A DNA stretch of 64,000 bases from PALSA-1004 sp963804885 (GCA_963804885.1 CAWDSF010000004.1:62001-126000), one strand, 5' to 3'. Positions 34,526 to 45,336 are shown, numbered from the stretch's first letter. Made by a program: numbers and translations. The notes: generated by a model from the sequence alone, not told the origin.

Positions 34526-37003
34526 CGGCGGGCCAGGGTCTGACCCGTGTCGGCCGAACGGGGATACCGGTAGAAATGACTGATGTCGTCCACCGTGCGG
34601 CGGATGACGGCAAGGCCGCGCTGCTGGATGTCGCCCGTGACCGGGATCGCCTCCCCCGGCTTCGCATCGCTTCCGATGGTGAAGGCCATCTCCCGCATCG
34701 CGATCGCATCGAATACGTAGTAGCGGCGTCCGCCATCGAGCAGCGCACCGTACACGGCGCCATAACTCGCCGCGACCATCCGATCCCGTGACGGTGGCAC
34801 AGATACGCCCGGCTGGTGCGCGAGCGACTCGCCGAAGAACTCGGCCGGCGCGTGTGGCTCCTGTCCGAGCAGGCGATACAGCGTGGGCGTGATGTCGGTG
34901 GTGAAGGCTGCGCGCTGCTCGTCCCATGACCACTGCGACCGCAGTTTCGCCGGCACGTGCACGATCAGCGGCACACGGACAATCTCCGGATGCAGCGAAT
35001 AGGCGTGCCCCATGCGCCCGTCCTCGCCAAGCGAGTCGCCGTGATCGGACGTCAGGACGATGATGCTGTCGTCGTAGAGACCGCGCGTCTTGAGATCGCT
35101 CACGAACTCGCCCAGACAGGCATCGAGTCGCTTGACGCGTGACGCGACCGGCGCGTAGAAGCCGTTGTACGGCTGTCCGTCGATCGATGAGGCACCTTCT
35201 CTGGCGACCACCGACACATGCACATCCTGCGGCAGCGAATAGACGAACACCGGCGCGTCCGGTACAGCGCTGTCCAGTCGTGAGCGGATGTCGGCAAGGG
35301 TTCGGCACATCCGGAAGTCTTTGATGGCCACGCCGCGGTCCAGACGCTCGCGGCTCTCGGAGGCGGGCAGGATCACCTCCATGATGTTGTCCATCCCGAT
35401 CCACTGTGTGTAGCGCTCGTGGGCCAGCAGCTTGGCCAGGCTGTTCATCGGCGCGAACGGCGTCACGTACTGCTTGTGCAGGATCTGCCCGCCCACCCAC
35501 AGCGACGGCACGGAAAGGCCGGTCGCGCCGGTACTGCGTGAACGCGTTGCGGAACACCACACTGTCGCTCGCCAGCGCGGCGATTGACGGGGTGAACGTC
35601 ACCTTCGGGTTGTACGGCGACACGTAGTCGCGCCTCAGGCTGTCGACCACGAAGACGAAGATATGGGGCCGCGGCGCCACCGGCTCCTCGGACAGCGTCG
35701 ACAGATTCACCTCGACCGGCTCAACCGCCGTGCCGCGCGAGATGTTCGTGCGCGCGTGCAGCAGGTCGACGATATCGGCGCCGACAACCGGCTGCGTCGA
35801 GCCGGCCAGCGCTTCGCTGAGCCAGCGTCCGCCGGGATCGCTCGCTGCGGACATCTTCACGGGTGCCGCCGAGAGCAGCCAAAGGTGCCCGACGAGGACC
35901 GCGGCGGCAGTGGCGAACGAGAGTCCCGCAGCTGCCAACTTGATGCGGCGCGTCACCGCCACAGCGCCGGCAAGCGCCAGCATCCAGGTGATCACCACCC
36001 CGGTTCGCGCGAGGGCGAAATTCCAGTCGGCGGTCCGGCTTGCCGCGCTGACGCCGGCGGCGAAGGCCGTGAGCACGAGCACCCACAGCGCGAATCCCCA
36101 CCAGCGTTCCGCGAGCTTCGGCGTGAGCGCCGCGAACGCGTCAGCCACACCATCACCGCGCGTGGTGACGTCCTGTGCGCCACGTGCGATCACTGCGAAA
36201 GCGACGGCGGCTCCCAGAGCGGATGCAATCGCCGCTGCGGCAGCGCCACGAAGCGAGATCGAGGCGAGAACGACGAAATAGAGAAATGCGGCCAGCGCCG
36301 CCGCCATCACAACGCCGGTCAGCACGCGCTCGAGCATGACGCGTCGGGCCGTCCATACATCGGAAAGCGCCCGGACGACAGCCAGACAGAGAAACGCAGC
36401 GGCTCCGAGCAGCAGGTGCAACCGCAGACTCTGTGCACCGCTGAACAGCACCGCCGCGCCGCTCCCTGCGTGTGCCATGCTGCCAACCCGGTCGGCGACG
36501 GCACCGGCAACGACGAAAGCCGCCAGCATTTGCGCCACGGCCGCACTCGTCGCAGCAAGCAGACAAGCACTCAGGTCGGCAAGCGAGTGATCGGCTGGAC
36601 TGTCGGATCCTGACGGCGACGCAGATGCTGACGGGCGCCATTCGGCGACCGCCAGTACGACCATCGCTGAAAGCCCAACCGCGACAATCGTGAGCGATGT
36701 CGTGGCCGTTTGCGCACCTGAAAGCGGCGCAGTGAGCGCGATCAGCGCGACGCCAGCCGTGGAAGTCACTATCGCGGCGATGACCCGGCGCGTGCGCTCG
36801 CGCAGGAGCCGCATGCCGGCCCATGGTGCCACCATCGCGACGCCAACAGCGACGTGCCACTCAGCGAAGAACGCCAGCGGCGCGAACAGCCGTGGGGCGA
36901 GAAACTGCTCCTGGATGAATGACTGCGAGGCGAGCACGCCATAAAAGGCCGTGAGCACCCAGTAGAGCGCGGCAAGGAGGAAGGCGAACCCTTGAAACAT
37001 CAT
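34522..37003 (-). CDS. Polytopic membrane sulfatase-like (alkaline phosphatase superfamily) enzyme, frameshifted
   Basis: About 826 residues. The N-terminal half is a run of roughly ten or more hydrophobic helices (FAFLLAALYWVLTAFYGVLA, LLLGAAAFLCLAVVRALS, ITWMLALAGAVAVTRRI). The C-terminal half is a sulfatase/phosphotransferase fold: IFVFVVDSLRRDYVSPYNPK with the first metal Asp, YGATGLSVPSLWVGG around the nucleophile position (Ser-x-Pro-Ser), SIIVLTSDHGDSLGEDGRMG with the metal D-H, and HPEIVRVPLIVHVP. The frameshift at about 35530 joins the halves. This layout recalls LtaS/YejM-type membrane transferases more than soluble sulfatases. It begins 4 bases after the TPR gene and ends the exopolysaccharide operon, so it may decorate or cleave the polymer (inference). 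Confidence 0.78.
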
Positions 37004-37007
37004 CGCG

Positions 37008-37721
37008 TCACCGTAGAGTCGCCGTAGGGCTGGTCCTCTCGGACCCGCCAGTCCGTTCGATCCACACTGCCACTTCGGCGTGCCGCTCGGGTGCGAGCTG
37101 GAGGAAGCGCTCGAACTGCTGACGGGCCACGCCTGTCTGGCCATCGGCGAAGTTGCGAATGCCGAGCAGCAGGTAGAGGTCCGGATACTCCGGCGACAGT
37201 GCGACGGCTTTCTCCAGGAGGCGGCGTGCGTCAGCAGCGCGTCCAACTGTCTGGTACGCGCGTCCGACGAACAGCAGTGCGTCAGGATTCTCAGGCTCGA
37301 CCTCGAGGCATCGCTCGAACGCGCCGAGTGCACCCACCCTGTCGTGTGCTGCTTCGTACGCCTGTCCCATCATCGGACACGCTTCGGCTGGCGTCGGTGA
37401 GACGGCGAAGACGCCTTCCCAGCTGCGGGCCTCGTCGGCTCGGTTCCCGAGCTTGTTGTGGATGTTGGCGAGACGCTCGAAGTACATCGCCTGTGACGGC
37501 ATCTTGCGGGTCAACCGCCGGGTCGGCTCGAGCGCATCGGCGTAGCGGTGAGCCGAGTACGCTACCTCGCTCGCGTCGATGTCACGCCGGATGGCGTCAT
37601 CCGACAGCGTCGCCGCGGCGACTGGCGCTGCCGCTTCAGAAAGGAGCGTTCCGGCAAACAGGTAATGCTGATAAGCCGCCAGCAACGCAGCGGCGCACAC
37701 GAGACGGAAGACGGGTTTCAT
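37008..37721 (-). CDS. Secreted TPR protein
   Basis: A 237-residue exported protein: MKPVFRLVCAAALLAAYQHY leader, then tandem TPR motifs, among them AYSAHRYADALEPTRRLTRK, YFERLANIHNKLGNRADEAR, ALGAFERCLEVEPENPDALL, GRAADARRLLEKAVALSPEY and GQTGVARQQFERFLQLAPE. The ATG 37721 lies one base after the YaiO stop and its own stop lies 4 bases before the sulfatase start, so it is clearly within the operon. TPR proteins in polymer-export systems commonly bridge synthase and outer membrane parts, as in PgaA or BcsC; that role is inferred. Intact. Confidence 0.82.
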   Translation of the reverse strand: MKPVFRLVCAAALLAAYQHYLFAGTLLSEAAAPVAAATLSDDAIRRDIDASEVAYSAHRYADALEPTRRLTRKMPSQAMYFERLANIHNKLGNRADEARSWEGVFAVSPTPAEACPMMGQAYEAAHDRVGALGAFERCLEVEPENPDALLFVGRAYQTVGRAADARRLLEKAVALSPEYPDLYLLLGIRNFADGQTGVARQQFERFLQLAPERHAEVAVWIERTGGSERTSPTATLR

Positions 37722-37722
37722 C

Positions 37723-38875
37723 TCAGAAGCGATATGCCGCCCCGGCGGACAGCGTGGTCTGCCACAGCGTGGAGCGAAGCACCCGCTCCTGCCGGCTCGC
37801 ACTCGACGTGATGAGCAACCGCATCCGATCGGTCAGCTCGACGTCGGCCTGCCCACGGATCGTGTTCGAGTGAAGCGGAATCACGTCGCCCAACCCGCGC
37901 GGCTCTTCGCGGCTGAATCCCTGACTGATCGTCAGTCCGAGGAAGCTGCGGCCGGTCGAGCCAACGTAGCGTCGCGACTCGGCGTGAAACGACCACGAGT
38001 CTCCAACAGACGAGGGAACGAAGAACGTCCGCCCCATCACCGCCCACTGGCCGACGTACTGCGTCAGTGTTGCCACGTAGATCGATACGGGTTCAGCAAA
38101 GACGAGACGCCGGTATCCACCTGAAACCTCCAGCCCGTGCCCCACGCTCTGATAGAGGTCGAACGCCGCTCGGTAGGTTGGATACAGGTCCTTCTTCGTT
38201 CCGGTACCGACGCCGAGGTAGGCGTACGTTCCGGCGCGAAACGTCGGGTAGGCCTCCACTTCGACGAGTTGATCGGTGTAGCCGAAGCGGGTCGCGTTCG
38301 TGCCTCGCACGATGACGCTGCCGACAGGCGTTTCGCGTCCAAGCGAGAGCGCCTCCTCGTGCCAGCGACTTGTGCCGTCATTGAACGCGTCGACCGAGTA
38401 CCAGGTCGTCGCCGTCCACGGGCGCGACCGCGAGTCCAGCCGCTGCCGTATCAGCTTTGCCTGCGGGTTGCCGGGATCGCGCGCCAGGATCTGCGTCGAC
38501 AGGGCGCGTGCGTCCGCCGTCTGGCCGGACCAGGTACTCGACGTTCATGAGCGCAACCTTCGCATCGCCGTAGTCAGGCGAGGTTGCGAGCACTCGCTGC
38601 AACTGGGTACGCGCCTGGGCGAACTTGCCGTCCCACGAGAGCATCAGCCCGTAGGTGAGCCGGGCATCCACGTCCTGTGGCGAGTCTGCCAGGTGATCCT
38701 CGAGCAGCATCAGCGCTTCTGCGCGCCGACCTTCCGCGGACGCCGCGCGGGCGCGGCTGATGACGTCGTCCTGCGCGGACGCGCGTCCCGTGGTGAGCGC
38801 ACACACCAGCAGAACACAGCCCACGAACCGCACGGTGTTTACCCGCGCGACGGAATCAGCAATGGCGAGTTTCAT
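37723..38875 (-). CDS. YaiO-family outer membrane beta-barrel with N-terminal TPRs (frameshifted)
   Basis: Exported protein of about 383 residues. The N-terminus from ATG 38875 is a leader (VRFVGCVLLVCALTTGRASA) followed by TPR helices ALMLLEDHLADSPQDVDARL, FAQARTQLQRVLATSPDYGD. After frameshifts at about 38530 and 38380 the barrel follows: TYAYLGVGTGTKKDLYPTYR, GHGLEVSGGYRRLVFAEPVS, SWSFHAESRRYVG, and an end ...LSAGAAYRF with the terminal Phe of outer membrane barrels. This is the YaiO layout. The start overlaps the end of the kinase gene by 20 bases. Likely the outer membrane exit for the polymer. Confidence 0.8.
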
Positions 38876-40882
38876 GATGTCTCTCGATCCAGCGTTCGAC
38901 CTCGTCATACGCGCGGCGCAGCTCGTCGAGCGTCGCACGGGGAATCTCGCGCTCCGACAATGTCATGTCCTGGACGGTTTTCCAGAGCCGCTCGAATGTC
39001 GGAAGACCCAGCGTGCGGGCACCGCCGAGCAGACGATGGGCGTCGTAGCGCATCGTCTCGAGGTTGCCAGTCCCGATCGTCTCGAGCGCCCTGGTCACGC
39101 CGGTCAGGTATTCAGATGCGAGCTCGAGCGTCAGCTCGATCCCGACATCGGCGACGAGGTCGTCGATGCCGCCGCCAGTCGACGTCCTGAGCACCGGAAT
39201 GCTTTCGCCGCTGCTCGTATCGTGAACGTGCGTCCGCGCGTAGCGATTGAGAATCTCGGCGAGCACGTGCGTGCGGACCGGCTTCTCGAGCACTTCGTCC
39301 ATGCCGGCCAGACGGCAGCGCTGTTGCCACTCGCGCCCGGCCTCGGCAGTGACCGCCACGATCACTGGATAGCAGCTGCCGCTCCTGATGCGTCGAATTT
39401 CCGCCGTCGCGATCAGGCCGTTCATCGTCGGCATCTGGCAGTCCATGAGGACAAGGTGGTAGTCGCCCTGCCTGACGGCGGCAACCGCTTCGGCGCCGTT
39501 TTCCGCGGTATCCACCGGATAGCCGAGGCGCTCGACCTGCAGGCGCGTCACTTTGAGGTTGGCTGGATCGTCGTCGGCAATGAGCACACGACCAGCCGTC
39601 GCCATCCGCTGCTCGTCAGCCAGCCGGTGACGCGTAACGAGCGGCGTTACTGCATCGACGTGCTCGGGATGTCCAGCTGCGCCGCTGTAGGCAGACCGGA
39701 TGCCGAAGGACCGCACGCACGCACTGATTCAGCTCGCCCCGTCGGAACGGCCGCGGCAGGTATGCGCTGTATCCAGCCTCGCGCACGGCCCGTGCGTGGC
39801 CGCGCATGCCGGAGATGGGTGCGAGAACGAGCGGCACGCGCGCGAGACGGACATCGCCGCCGATGCGTGCTGCGATGTCGAGCTCTCCTTCCGACTCCAG
39901 CACGTGTCCGACGAGGACCACCGCCGGCAGTCGGCCCGACGCATCCGCCGCACGCAGCGTGTCGAACAGACCGGTCGCCGGTCCCGAACCCGCCACGCCA
40001 TTCCGCTCGGTCAGAGAGCGCCATGAGCAGCTCGCGTCGCGACAGCGGATCGTCGTCCGCGACGTAGACGCGCAGCGCCGTCGCATCGAGCTCGCGAAGA
40101 TGCCGATCGAAGGAGGACGTCGCCTCACGGACACTGATGGAAAAGGTGAAGACCGCAGCCACCATTCGCGCCGGCCTTGCACGCCAGCCGGCCGCCCATC
40201 AGCTCGACGAGCTGTTTCGAAATCGCGAGTCCGAGGCCGGCGCCCGGTTTCCGGGAACCGCCGTCCGGGGTCAGTCGCGAGAACGGCTTGAAGAGCCGCG
40301 CTCTGGCGGCGGACGATACCCCGGGGCCAGTATCGGCGACGGAAATCCGCAGCTCGCAATGGGCCGGCTGGGCCGGCTTGCCTTTCGTGCGCAACGCTTT
40401 CGTGCTGACGTCGAATCGAGACGTTGCCGGCATCCGTGAACTTGACAGCGTTGGCAACAAGGTTCGCGAGCACCTGCCGGACCCGCCCCGGATCACCAAG
40501 CAGAGCCGAGCAGGTGACGTCGCTCGTGTCCACACGAAGCTCGAGTCCCTTCGTCCAGGCTTCCGCGCCAAACTGCCGCGCCACGCCATGCGCAAGCGCG
40601 ATCACGTCGAACTCCTGCGGCTCGAGGCGCATGGCACCGGCATCGAGCCGCGAGAGATCGAGCACGTCGTTGACCACATCGAGCAGCGAGTCGACTCCCG
40701 CGCGGAGCGCATCCGCCAGCGATCGCTGTTCGTCCGTCAGTTCGGTCGCCGAGCAGCAACGATGCATAGCCGACGACGCCGTGCAACGGCGTGCGGATTT
40801 CGTGGCTGGCATGAGACAGGAACTCACGGGCTCGCCTGGCCTTCTCGAGCGCACGCGTCCGTTCGGCACGCAGCGCGCGCAT
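38856..40882 (-). CDS. Hybrid histidine kinase: HisKA, HATPase, two receivers, HPt (frameshifted)
   Basis: Soluble-looking hybrid kinase. Order: a coiled helix RALRAERTRALEKARRAREF; H-box LSHASHEIRTPLHGVVGYAS; ATPase N-box NLVANAVKFTDAG, G1 VADTGPGVSS, G2 GAGLGLAISKQLVELMGG; receiver 1 YVADDDPLSRRELLMAL, in which the usual phospho-Asp strand reads LPAVVLVGHV without Asp; receiver 2 VLIADDDPANLKVTRLQV with LVLMDCQMPTMNGL; and HPt with DAHRLLGGARTLGL. No sensor or TM region is visible. ATG 40882 is the most probable start, but repeats upstream make this uncertain. At least four frameshifts (about 40780, 40430, 40150, 40000, with another near 39700). It probably phosphorelays to the response regulator at 43551. 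Confidence 0.8.
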
Positions 40883-40902
40883 CTCCCGGGCCGGGGTGGT
40901 AG

Positions 40903-41018
40903 CCGGATCCAAGGGGACGTCTGCCGGGTCCAAGGGGACGTCTGCCAGGCCAATGGCCCGGCCTACGGCTGATGGCCTGCGCTTCGCCGGGACCCGCCCG
41001 CGGCTGATGGCCTGCGTT
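40903..41018. repeat. Tandem repeats between glycosyltransferase and kinase genes
   Basis: Two 21-nt direct copies, 40903-40923 and 40924-40944 (CCGGATCCAAGGGGACGTCT and CCGGGTCCAAGGGGACGTCT, each followed by G), a CCGGCCTACGG word like that at 34476, and a second pair of units GGCTGATGGCCTGCG. Short hairpins such as GTCC-AAG-GGGAC are possible. Non-coding spacer. Confidence 0.65.
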
Positions 41019-42473
41019 TCACCGGCGTGCACTCATTGTCTGGACCTGGGACACGGGCAGCTCGCTCGTCCACGCACCCGTGCGCTGCATCTCACCCCAC
41101 GTCTGCCGCGTGCCGACCATCCACTGCACGAGACCGATCAGCCGCCAGTAGGCGGTGAGCTGGCGATAGCCAAGGTTCTCGACGATGGCCGCCGCCACGA
41201 GCGCGACAATCTGTTTCGGACGCGGGTAGGTGTGATACGAGGTCTCGTCGAGCAGACAGCGAACTGGCCGAGAGCAGAGTGCCGAAGCCGATGCTGACAA
41301 GCAGGAACGCGAGAGCAATCTCCATGTCGACGCGACCAAGCAGGTAGCCGCCGATGAAATACACCCATCCAAGGCACTCGACGATGGGGCTGAGACACTC
41401 GAAGAGCAGCGTGAACGGGAACGACACCCAGCCTGCCCAGCCACCGCGCCGGCTGAAGAGCAGCTCGCGATTCAGCCACAGGCTTTCGCAGAGGCCGCGC
41501 TGCCAGCGAATGCGCTGGCTGCGCAGCGCTGACAGGCGTCTCGGGCGCCTCGGTCCAGCAGATCGGCTCCGGCGCGAACGTGATGCTGTAGGGACGGCCT
41601 TCGCGGCTGAGGACCCGGTGCAGCCGGACGACCAGCTCCATGTCCTCGCCGATGGTGCTGTGACGATAGCCGCCGACTTCGATCACGGTTTCCTTGTGGA
41701 AGACGCCGAACGCACCCGAGATCACGAGCACGCCGTTCACCGGGTTCCAGCCCAGACGGCCGAAGAGAAACGCGCGGCAGTACTCGACCACCTGCAGGAG
41801 CGACAACGGACGCCTCGGCAGCGCCGGTCCGCACGATCCAGCCGTTGACGACGTCGCAGCCGTTGGCGATGCGGATGATGCCGCCGGTCGCCACCGTGTG
41901 TGGATTGTCGAGAAAGGCCTTGGTGACGTGCTGAAGGCTGTCGGGGCGCAGCACGCCGTCCGCGTCGAGCGCGCAGAACAGCGGATACTGCGCGGTGTTG
42001 ATTCCGGCGTTCAGCGCATCAGCCTTGCCGCCGTTCTCCTTGTCGATGACCTTCAGCTCAGGGTGGGACGGCGATCGGTAGACGCCCCGTATCGTCTTGG
42101 TCTGCAGCTGGCGTCGGATGACTTCGGGAAACGGCTGCAGGTCGAAGGCCGTCCTTGAGGACGTCCAGCGTCCTGTCGTTGGACCCGTCGTTGACGACGA
42201 CGATTTCGAAGCGCGCGTAGTTCAACTGGCAGCAGCGACCGCACCGTGGCGGCGACGGTGGCTTCCTCGTTGTACGCCGGAATGATCAGCGAGACCGGCA
42301 GCTCGAGGTTCGAGTAGCGGTTGTGCAGCACCGAGAGCGTCTGACGCTGCCGGTGCCGCCGCAGCACCGCGAACGACACCAGGTCGAGCGCGAAGTACGC
42401 CACGTTGAGGACGAGCAGGTAGGTCAGGCCCACCCACTCGAAGACGCGCCAGAGGGAGACGGACTTCGATCAT
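41019..42473 (-). CDS. Processive family 2 glycosyltransferase, PgaC-like (frameshifted)
   Basis: Inner membrane polysaccharide synthase of about 485 residues. N-terminal TM GLTYLLVLNVAYFALDLVSF, GT-A fold LPVSLIIPAYNEEATVAATV, DKENGGKADALNAGI, CALDADGVLRPDSL (DxD), GEDMELVVRLHRV (catalytic ED), QRIRWQRGLCESLW (Q-x-x-R-W of processive enzymes), then C-terminal TMs FLLVSIGFGTLLS and LVAAAIVENLGYRQL. It is closest in layout to poly-N-acetylglucosamine and related synthases. Frameshifts occur at about 42440, 42230, 42150, 41810, 41530 and 41270. ATG 42473 overlaps the HEAT gene stop as ATGA. Confidence 0.85.
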
Positions 42474-43507
42474 GCGCTTGCCTCGGCGAGCACGTGGACG
42501 AGCATGTCGCGCGCGAAGGCATCGTCGTGCTGCGTGCTCAGGCGCCGCAGCACGGAGAGCTCGACGCCGGGCAGCGCACAGAGGGCCTTGGCGGCCCGGT
42601 AGCGCACCCACCATTCGGGATCGGAGAGGAGCGGCAGCGATCGCCTTGACGTCGGCGGTCGAGCCGAGACGCCCCAGCACGTTGACCGCCTGCACGCGCA
42701 CCTGCCACGCCGGGTGTCGCAGGTATTCACGAACCGTATCGAGGTGGTCGACGTCGGCGAACGACGCGCAGGCAGGCGGCCACGCACTCGACGTTGCGGG
42801 TGCGTCCGATGATCGTCCGGACCACCGGGACCGCGTCGCCGACGTGGGCCACGGTGAAGTACTGCACGAGCCGATGCGCGCTGATCGGGCGGAAGCGCGA
42901 GCGCCGCCTCGGTCAGCGGCCTCGAGACGATGTCGGCGCCAAGGTCCGAGAGCATGCCGAGCACGTAGTTGCGCGACCAGTCGTCGCGACTCGCCGCAAG
43001 CGGCAGGATGACCGGCAGCGCGGCCACGTGATCGATACGGGTCAGGGCGCGCGCCGCCGCCAGCGACAGGAGACCGTCCTCGTCGGACGTCATCTGCACC
43101 AGCACGTCCCACGAGTCGTGGTCGCGCAGGTGACCGAGCGTCGACACCGCGAGCAGCCGGTCCGACAGGCGGCCGGCTCTCGAGCAACCGATGCGGCAAT
43201 GGCTTCGATGCCGACACGCCGGCCGACATCATTGAGGTGCTTCTTGATGTCGCCGACGAACGACTCCTGCAGCTGGTTCCAGAGCGTGAGGAACGGGACG
43301 ATGTCGCGCTGCCGCAGTTCCGGAAGCGGCGCGTCCGGACGACGTCGGCTTCCGCCACCAGCAGCGCCAGCCACTCGCTGCTCGATGCGCTCGCGCCGCC
43401 GGGCCTTGGCGGAGTTGGTGAAGCGGACGATGAACAGCTGCAGCACGACCAGCCAGGTAGAGCGCGGTGAGCACGACGCCAATCAGAAGGATGCGCTGCA
43501 GAGTCAT
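42470..43507 (-). CDS. Membrane-anchored HEAT-repeat protein (frameshifted)
   Basis: About 345 residues. The N-terminal TM (LQRILLIGVVLTALYLA and VVLQLFIVRF) is followed by a basic helix KARRRERIEQRV, then HEAT repeats: GHLRDHDSWDVLVQMTSDED, LSLAAARALTRIDHVAALPV, HPAWQVRVQAVNVLGRLGST, DPEWWVRYRAAKALCALPGV, and the end FARDMLVHVLAEASA. Frameshifts occur at about 43450, 43170, 42890, 42770 and 42640. The stop overlaps the glycosyltransferase start, so it is translated with it. A scaffold or c-di-GMP-independent co-polymerase role is possible but unproven. Confidence 0.78.
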
Positions 43508-43550
43508 GATCGGTCGTTGGCAGGGCAGTGGTCGCGAGCTCCACGGTCCC

Positions 43551-44020
43551 TCAGGCGGCCGCGCGCCGTACCTCGGCCAGCCGGCGGACACGGGCCACGA
43601 ATTCCTCAGGTCTGAATGGCTTCACGACGTAGTCGTTGACGCCGGAGTCGAAGGCACGAAGGATGTCGCTCTCCTGCGACTTCGAGGTGAGCACGATGAC
43701 CGGCACGTCCTCCCAGCCAGGCGTGTTCCGGATCTGCGACATCAGCTCGAAGCCGCTGACATACGGCAGCATCACGTCGAGCACGACGACGGCCGGCCGG
43801 CGATCACTGGCGAGCATCTGCTGCGCGCGCAGTCCGTCAGCCACGTGCTGGACGCGTGTAGCCGCGCCTGGTCAGCAGGTGGGCGACCAGCCGCGACACG
43901 ACCAGGATCGTCCTCGACGACAAGCACCTCCTGCGGGTGGCGACTCTCAGGCGAGGAGGTGTGAGGCGTAGCCGTGGCGGTCACGGCGGGTGAGAGCGTT
44001 TCGGTGATACCCGGCTTCAT
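43551..44020 (-). CDS. Response regulator, stand-alone receiver (frameshifted)
   Basis: A receiver with a 30-residue N-terminal tail. HPQEVLVVEDD gives the acidic pocket, then RLVAHLLTRRGYT, VQHVADGLRAQQML, VVVLDVMLPYVSGFELM with the phospho-Asp, VPVIVLTSKSQESDILR (Thr/Ser switch) and DYVVKPFRPEEFVARVR (conserved Lys). There is no output domain, so it probably acts by protein contact, perhaps on the HEAT protein or synthase downstream. One-base losses at about 43915 and 43860 break the frame. First gene of the operon; ATG 44020, no clear ribosome site. Confidence 0.82.
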
Positions 44021-44126
44021 CACCAGTTGAATCGACGTGACGAAGCAATTCTTCAGGACTTCACAGGATGGCCTGCGGACGCACGCGATGTCCGGTGCTG
44101 GCTTCGATGCAGCATGCGCGGCCCCC

Positions 44127-44316
44127 GGGGAGATTGCCGGGTTCGCGAGCCGGAATCGGATTCGCGTGGCCGGACCACGCTGCGGTGCCGTCGTCGACCG
44201 CGTGTACGCGATCTCCGTGAGCTCGCGTCAAGCCCACGGGCTCCTCGCGTGGTCGAGCGAGGTCCGTCGGCCTGACGCTCATACGATTCCGACCCACGAA
44301 CCCGGCAATCCCCCCG
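44127..44316. repeat. Imperfect inverted repeat, about 45-nt arms
   Basis: The left arm (GGGAGATTGCCGGGTTCG..CCGGAATCGG) and right arm (..CGATTCCGACCCACGAACCC, then GGCAATCCCC) are imperfect reverse complements flanking about 90 bases that contain CTCCGTGAGCTCGCG, a word also inside the 16154-16340 element. It occupies most of the 332-base gap between the response regulator and the aldo/keto reductase; no gene is seen there. Confidence 0.6.
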
Positions 44317-44352
44317 TTGGTATTCCCGGGCCTGTGACGACGTCGGAGCGAT

Positions 44353-45336
44353 CTACTCCCACGCGAGCGCCTTGCGCCTCGCCCAGTACACGTCGGGCGG
44401 CTCGGCGATCCGCGGCCAGTCGTCGCCTGCTGTTCTGACGACGTCCACTGCGCGGAGATTGCTGGCCAGCTGTTCGGTGGTTACCGCGCCGGACAACACG
44501 ACGTCCACCCAGGAATGCGACAACGCCGCCGCAATCGCAATGACATCACTCGACGTCCCGTGCGCTTCGGCATGCGCCTTCAGCGGCGAGAGGCTCTCCG
44601 CCTCGGGCCAATCGGTAAGACGCCCGTTCGCCACCGCCTCTTTGATGACGACGCCCAGTCCGCCCGCGTGGGCGTCGGCGAGCGCCGGTCCAGCCGACGG
44701 CTCGAGCAGGTTCCAGGTGGCCTGAACGACCTGGAACAGGTTCTCGTGCCTGGCGTTCACATCCAGCGCCTTCCGGATGACCTGGGGCTGTTCCGGGCCA
44801 GTCGCACTGATACCGATGCGCAGGCCCTCTTCGCGCAGGCGCAGAAGCTCGTCGAGCACCCGGTCGTCGTCGAGAACACCACTCTCGAGCGTGGCGGAAT
44901 GGATCTGATACAGGCAGAGTGCGTCGCCAAGAAGCGCCCGGCTCTCGACGATCTGTCTGCGAAGCGTCTCGACTGACAGGTCCTTCACTTCGTGGACCGG
45001 AGCATCGAGGCGCCAGCCACCGACATACGCATAGCCCCACTTCGAGCCGATGGCCGGTGTGTCGCGCGGCTGCCGCGTGCGCAGCCACGATCCGAGAAAC
45101 CTCTCTGCCAAACCGTACGACCGTGCGGCATCGACGTATCGAATGCCTGCCGCATACGCGGCGTCGAGCATCTCGTGACAGCGGCGCTCCATCACGCCTT
45201 CGCTGCGATCGGGCCCGTAGTCCTGCTCGCGCCCGAGCGTGATGTACGCCGGCCGGCCGAGCGCAGCCAGCCCGAGGCCGACGCGCGTCACGGTCAGGCC
45301 GGTCGCACCGAGGGGGCGAACGGCGAGCGCACTCAT
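44353..45336 (-). CDS. Aldo/keto reductase
   Basis: A 327-residue cytoplasmic NADPH-dependent reductase with a TIM barrel. The catalytic tetrad is visible: Asp and Tyr in RYVDAARSYGLAERFLG, Lys in AIGSKWGYAYV, His in CLYQIHSATL. Coenzyme region: VVIKEAVANGRLTD, VDVVLSGAVTTEQLASNLRA. Length and motifs fit the standard family. It stands alone between repeats and the 45431 gene; the substrate is unknown. Intact. Confidence 0.9.
   Translation of the reverse strand: MSALAVRPLGATGLTVTRVGLGLAALGRPAYITLGREQDYGPDRSEGVMERRCHEMLDAAYAAGIRYVDAARSYGLAERFLGSWLRTRQPRDTPAIGSKWGYAYVGGWRLDAPVHEVKDLSVETLRRQIVESRALLGDALCLYQIHSATLESGVLDDDRVLDELLRLREEGLRIGISATGPEQPQVIRKALDVNARHENLFQVVQATWNLLEPSAGPALADAHAGGLGVVIKEAVANGRLTDWPEAESLSPLKAHAEAHGTSSDVIAIAAALSHSWVDVVLSGAVTTEQLASNLRAVDVVRTAGDDWPRIAEPPDVYWARRKALAWE

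Noticed and set aside
40903..40944. Tandem direct repeats considered as a CRISPR array
   Set aside because: Only two adjacent 21-nt copies with no spacers and no cas genes; the TCGAACC and GGGATTCGG blocks are likewise simple tandem repeats.
43551..44020. Frameshifts considered as programmed recoding
   Set aside because: The sites have no common slippery sequence or pseudoknot position and occur many times per gene in unrelated families; sequencing or assembly error is simpler.
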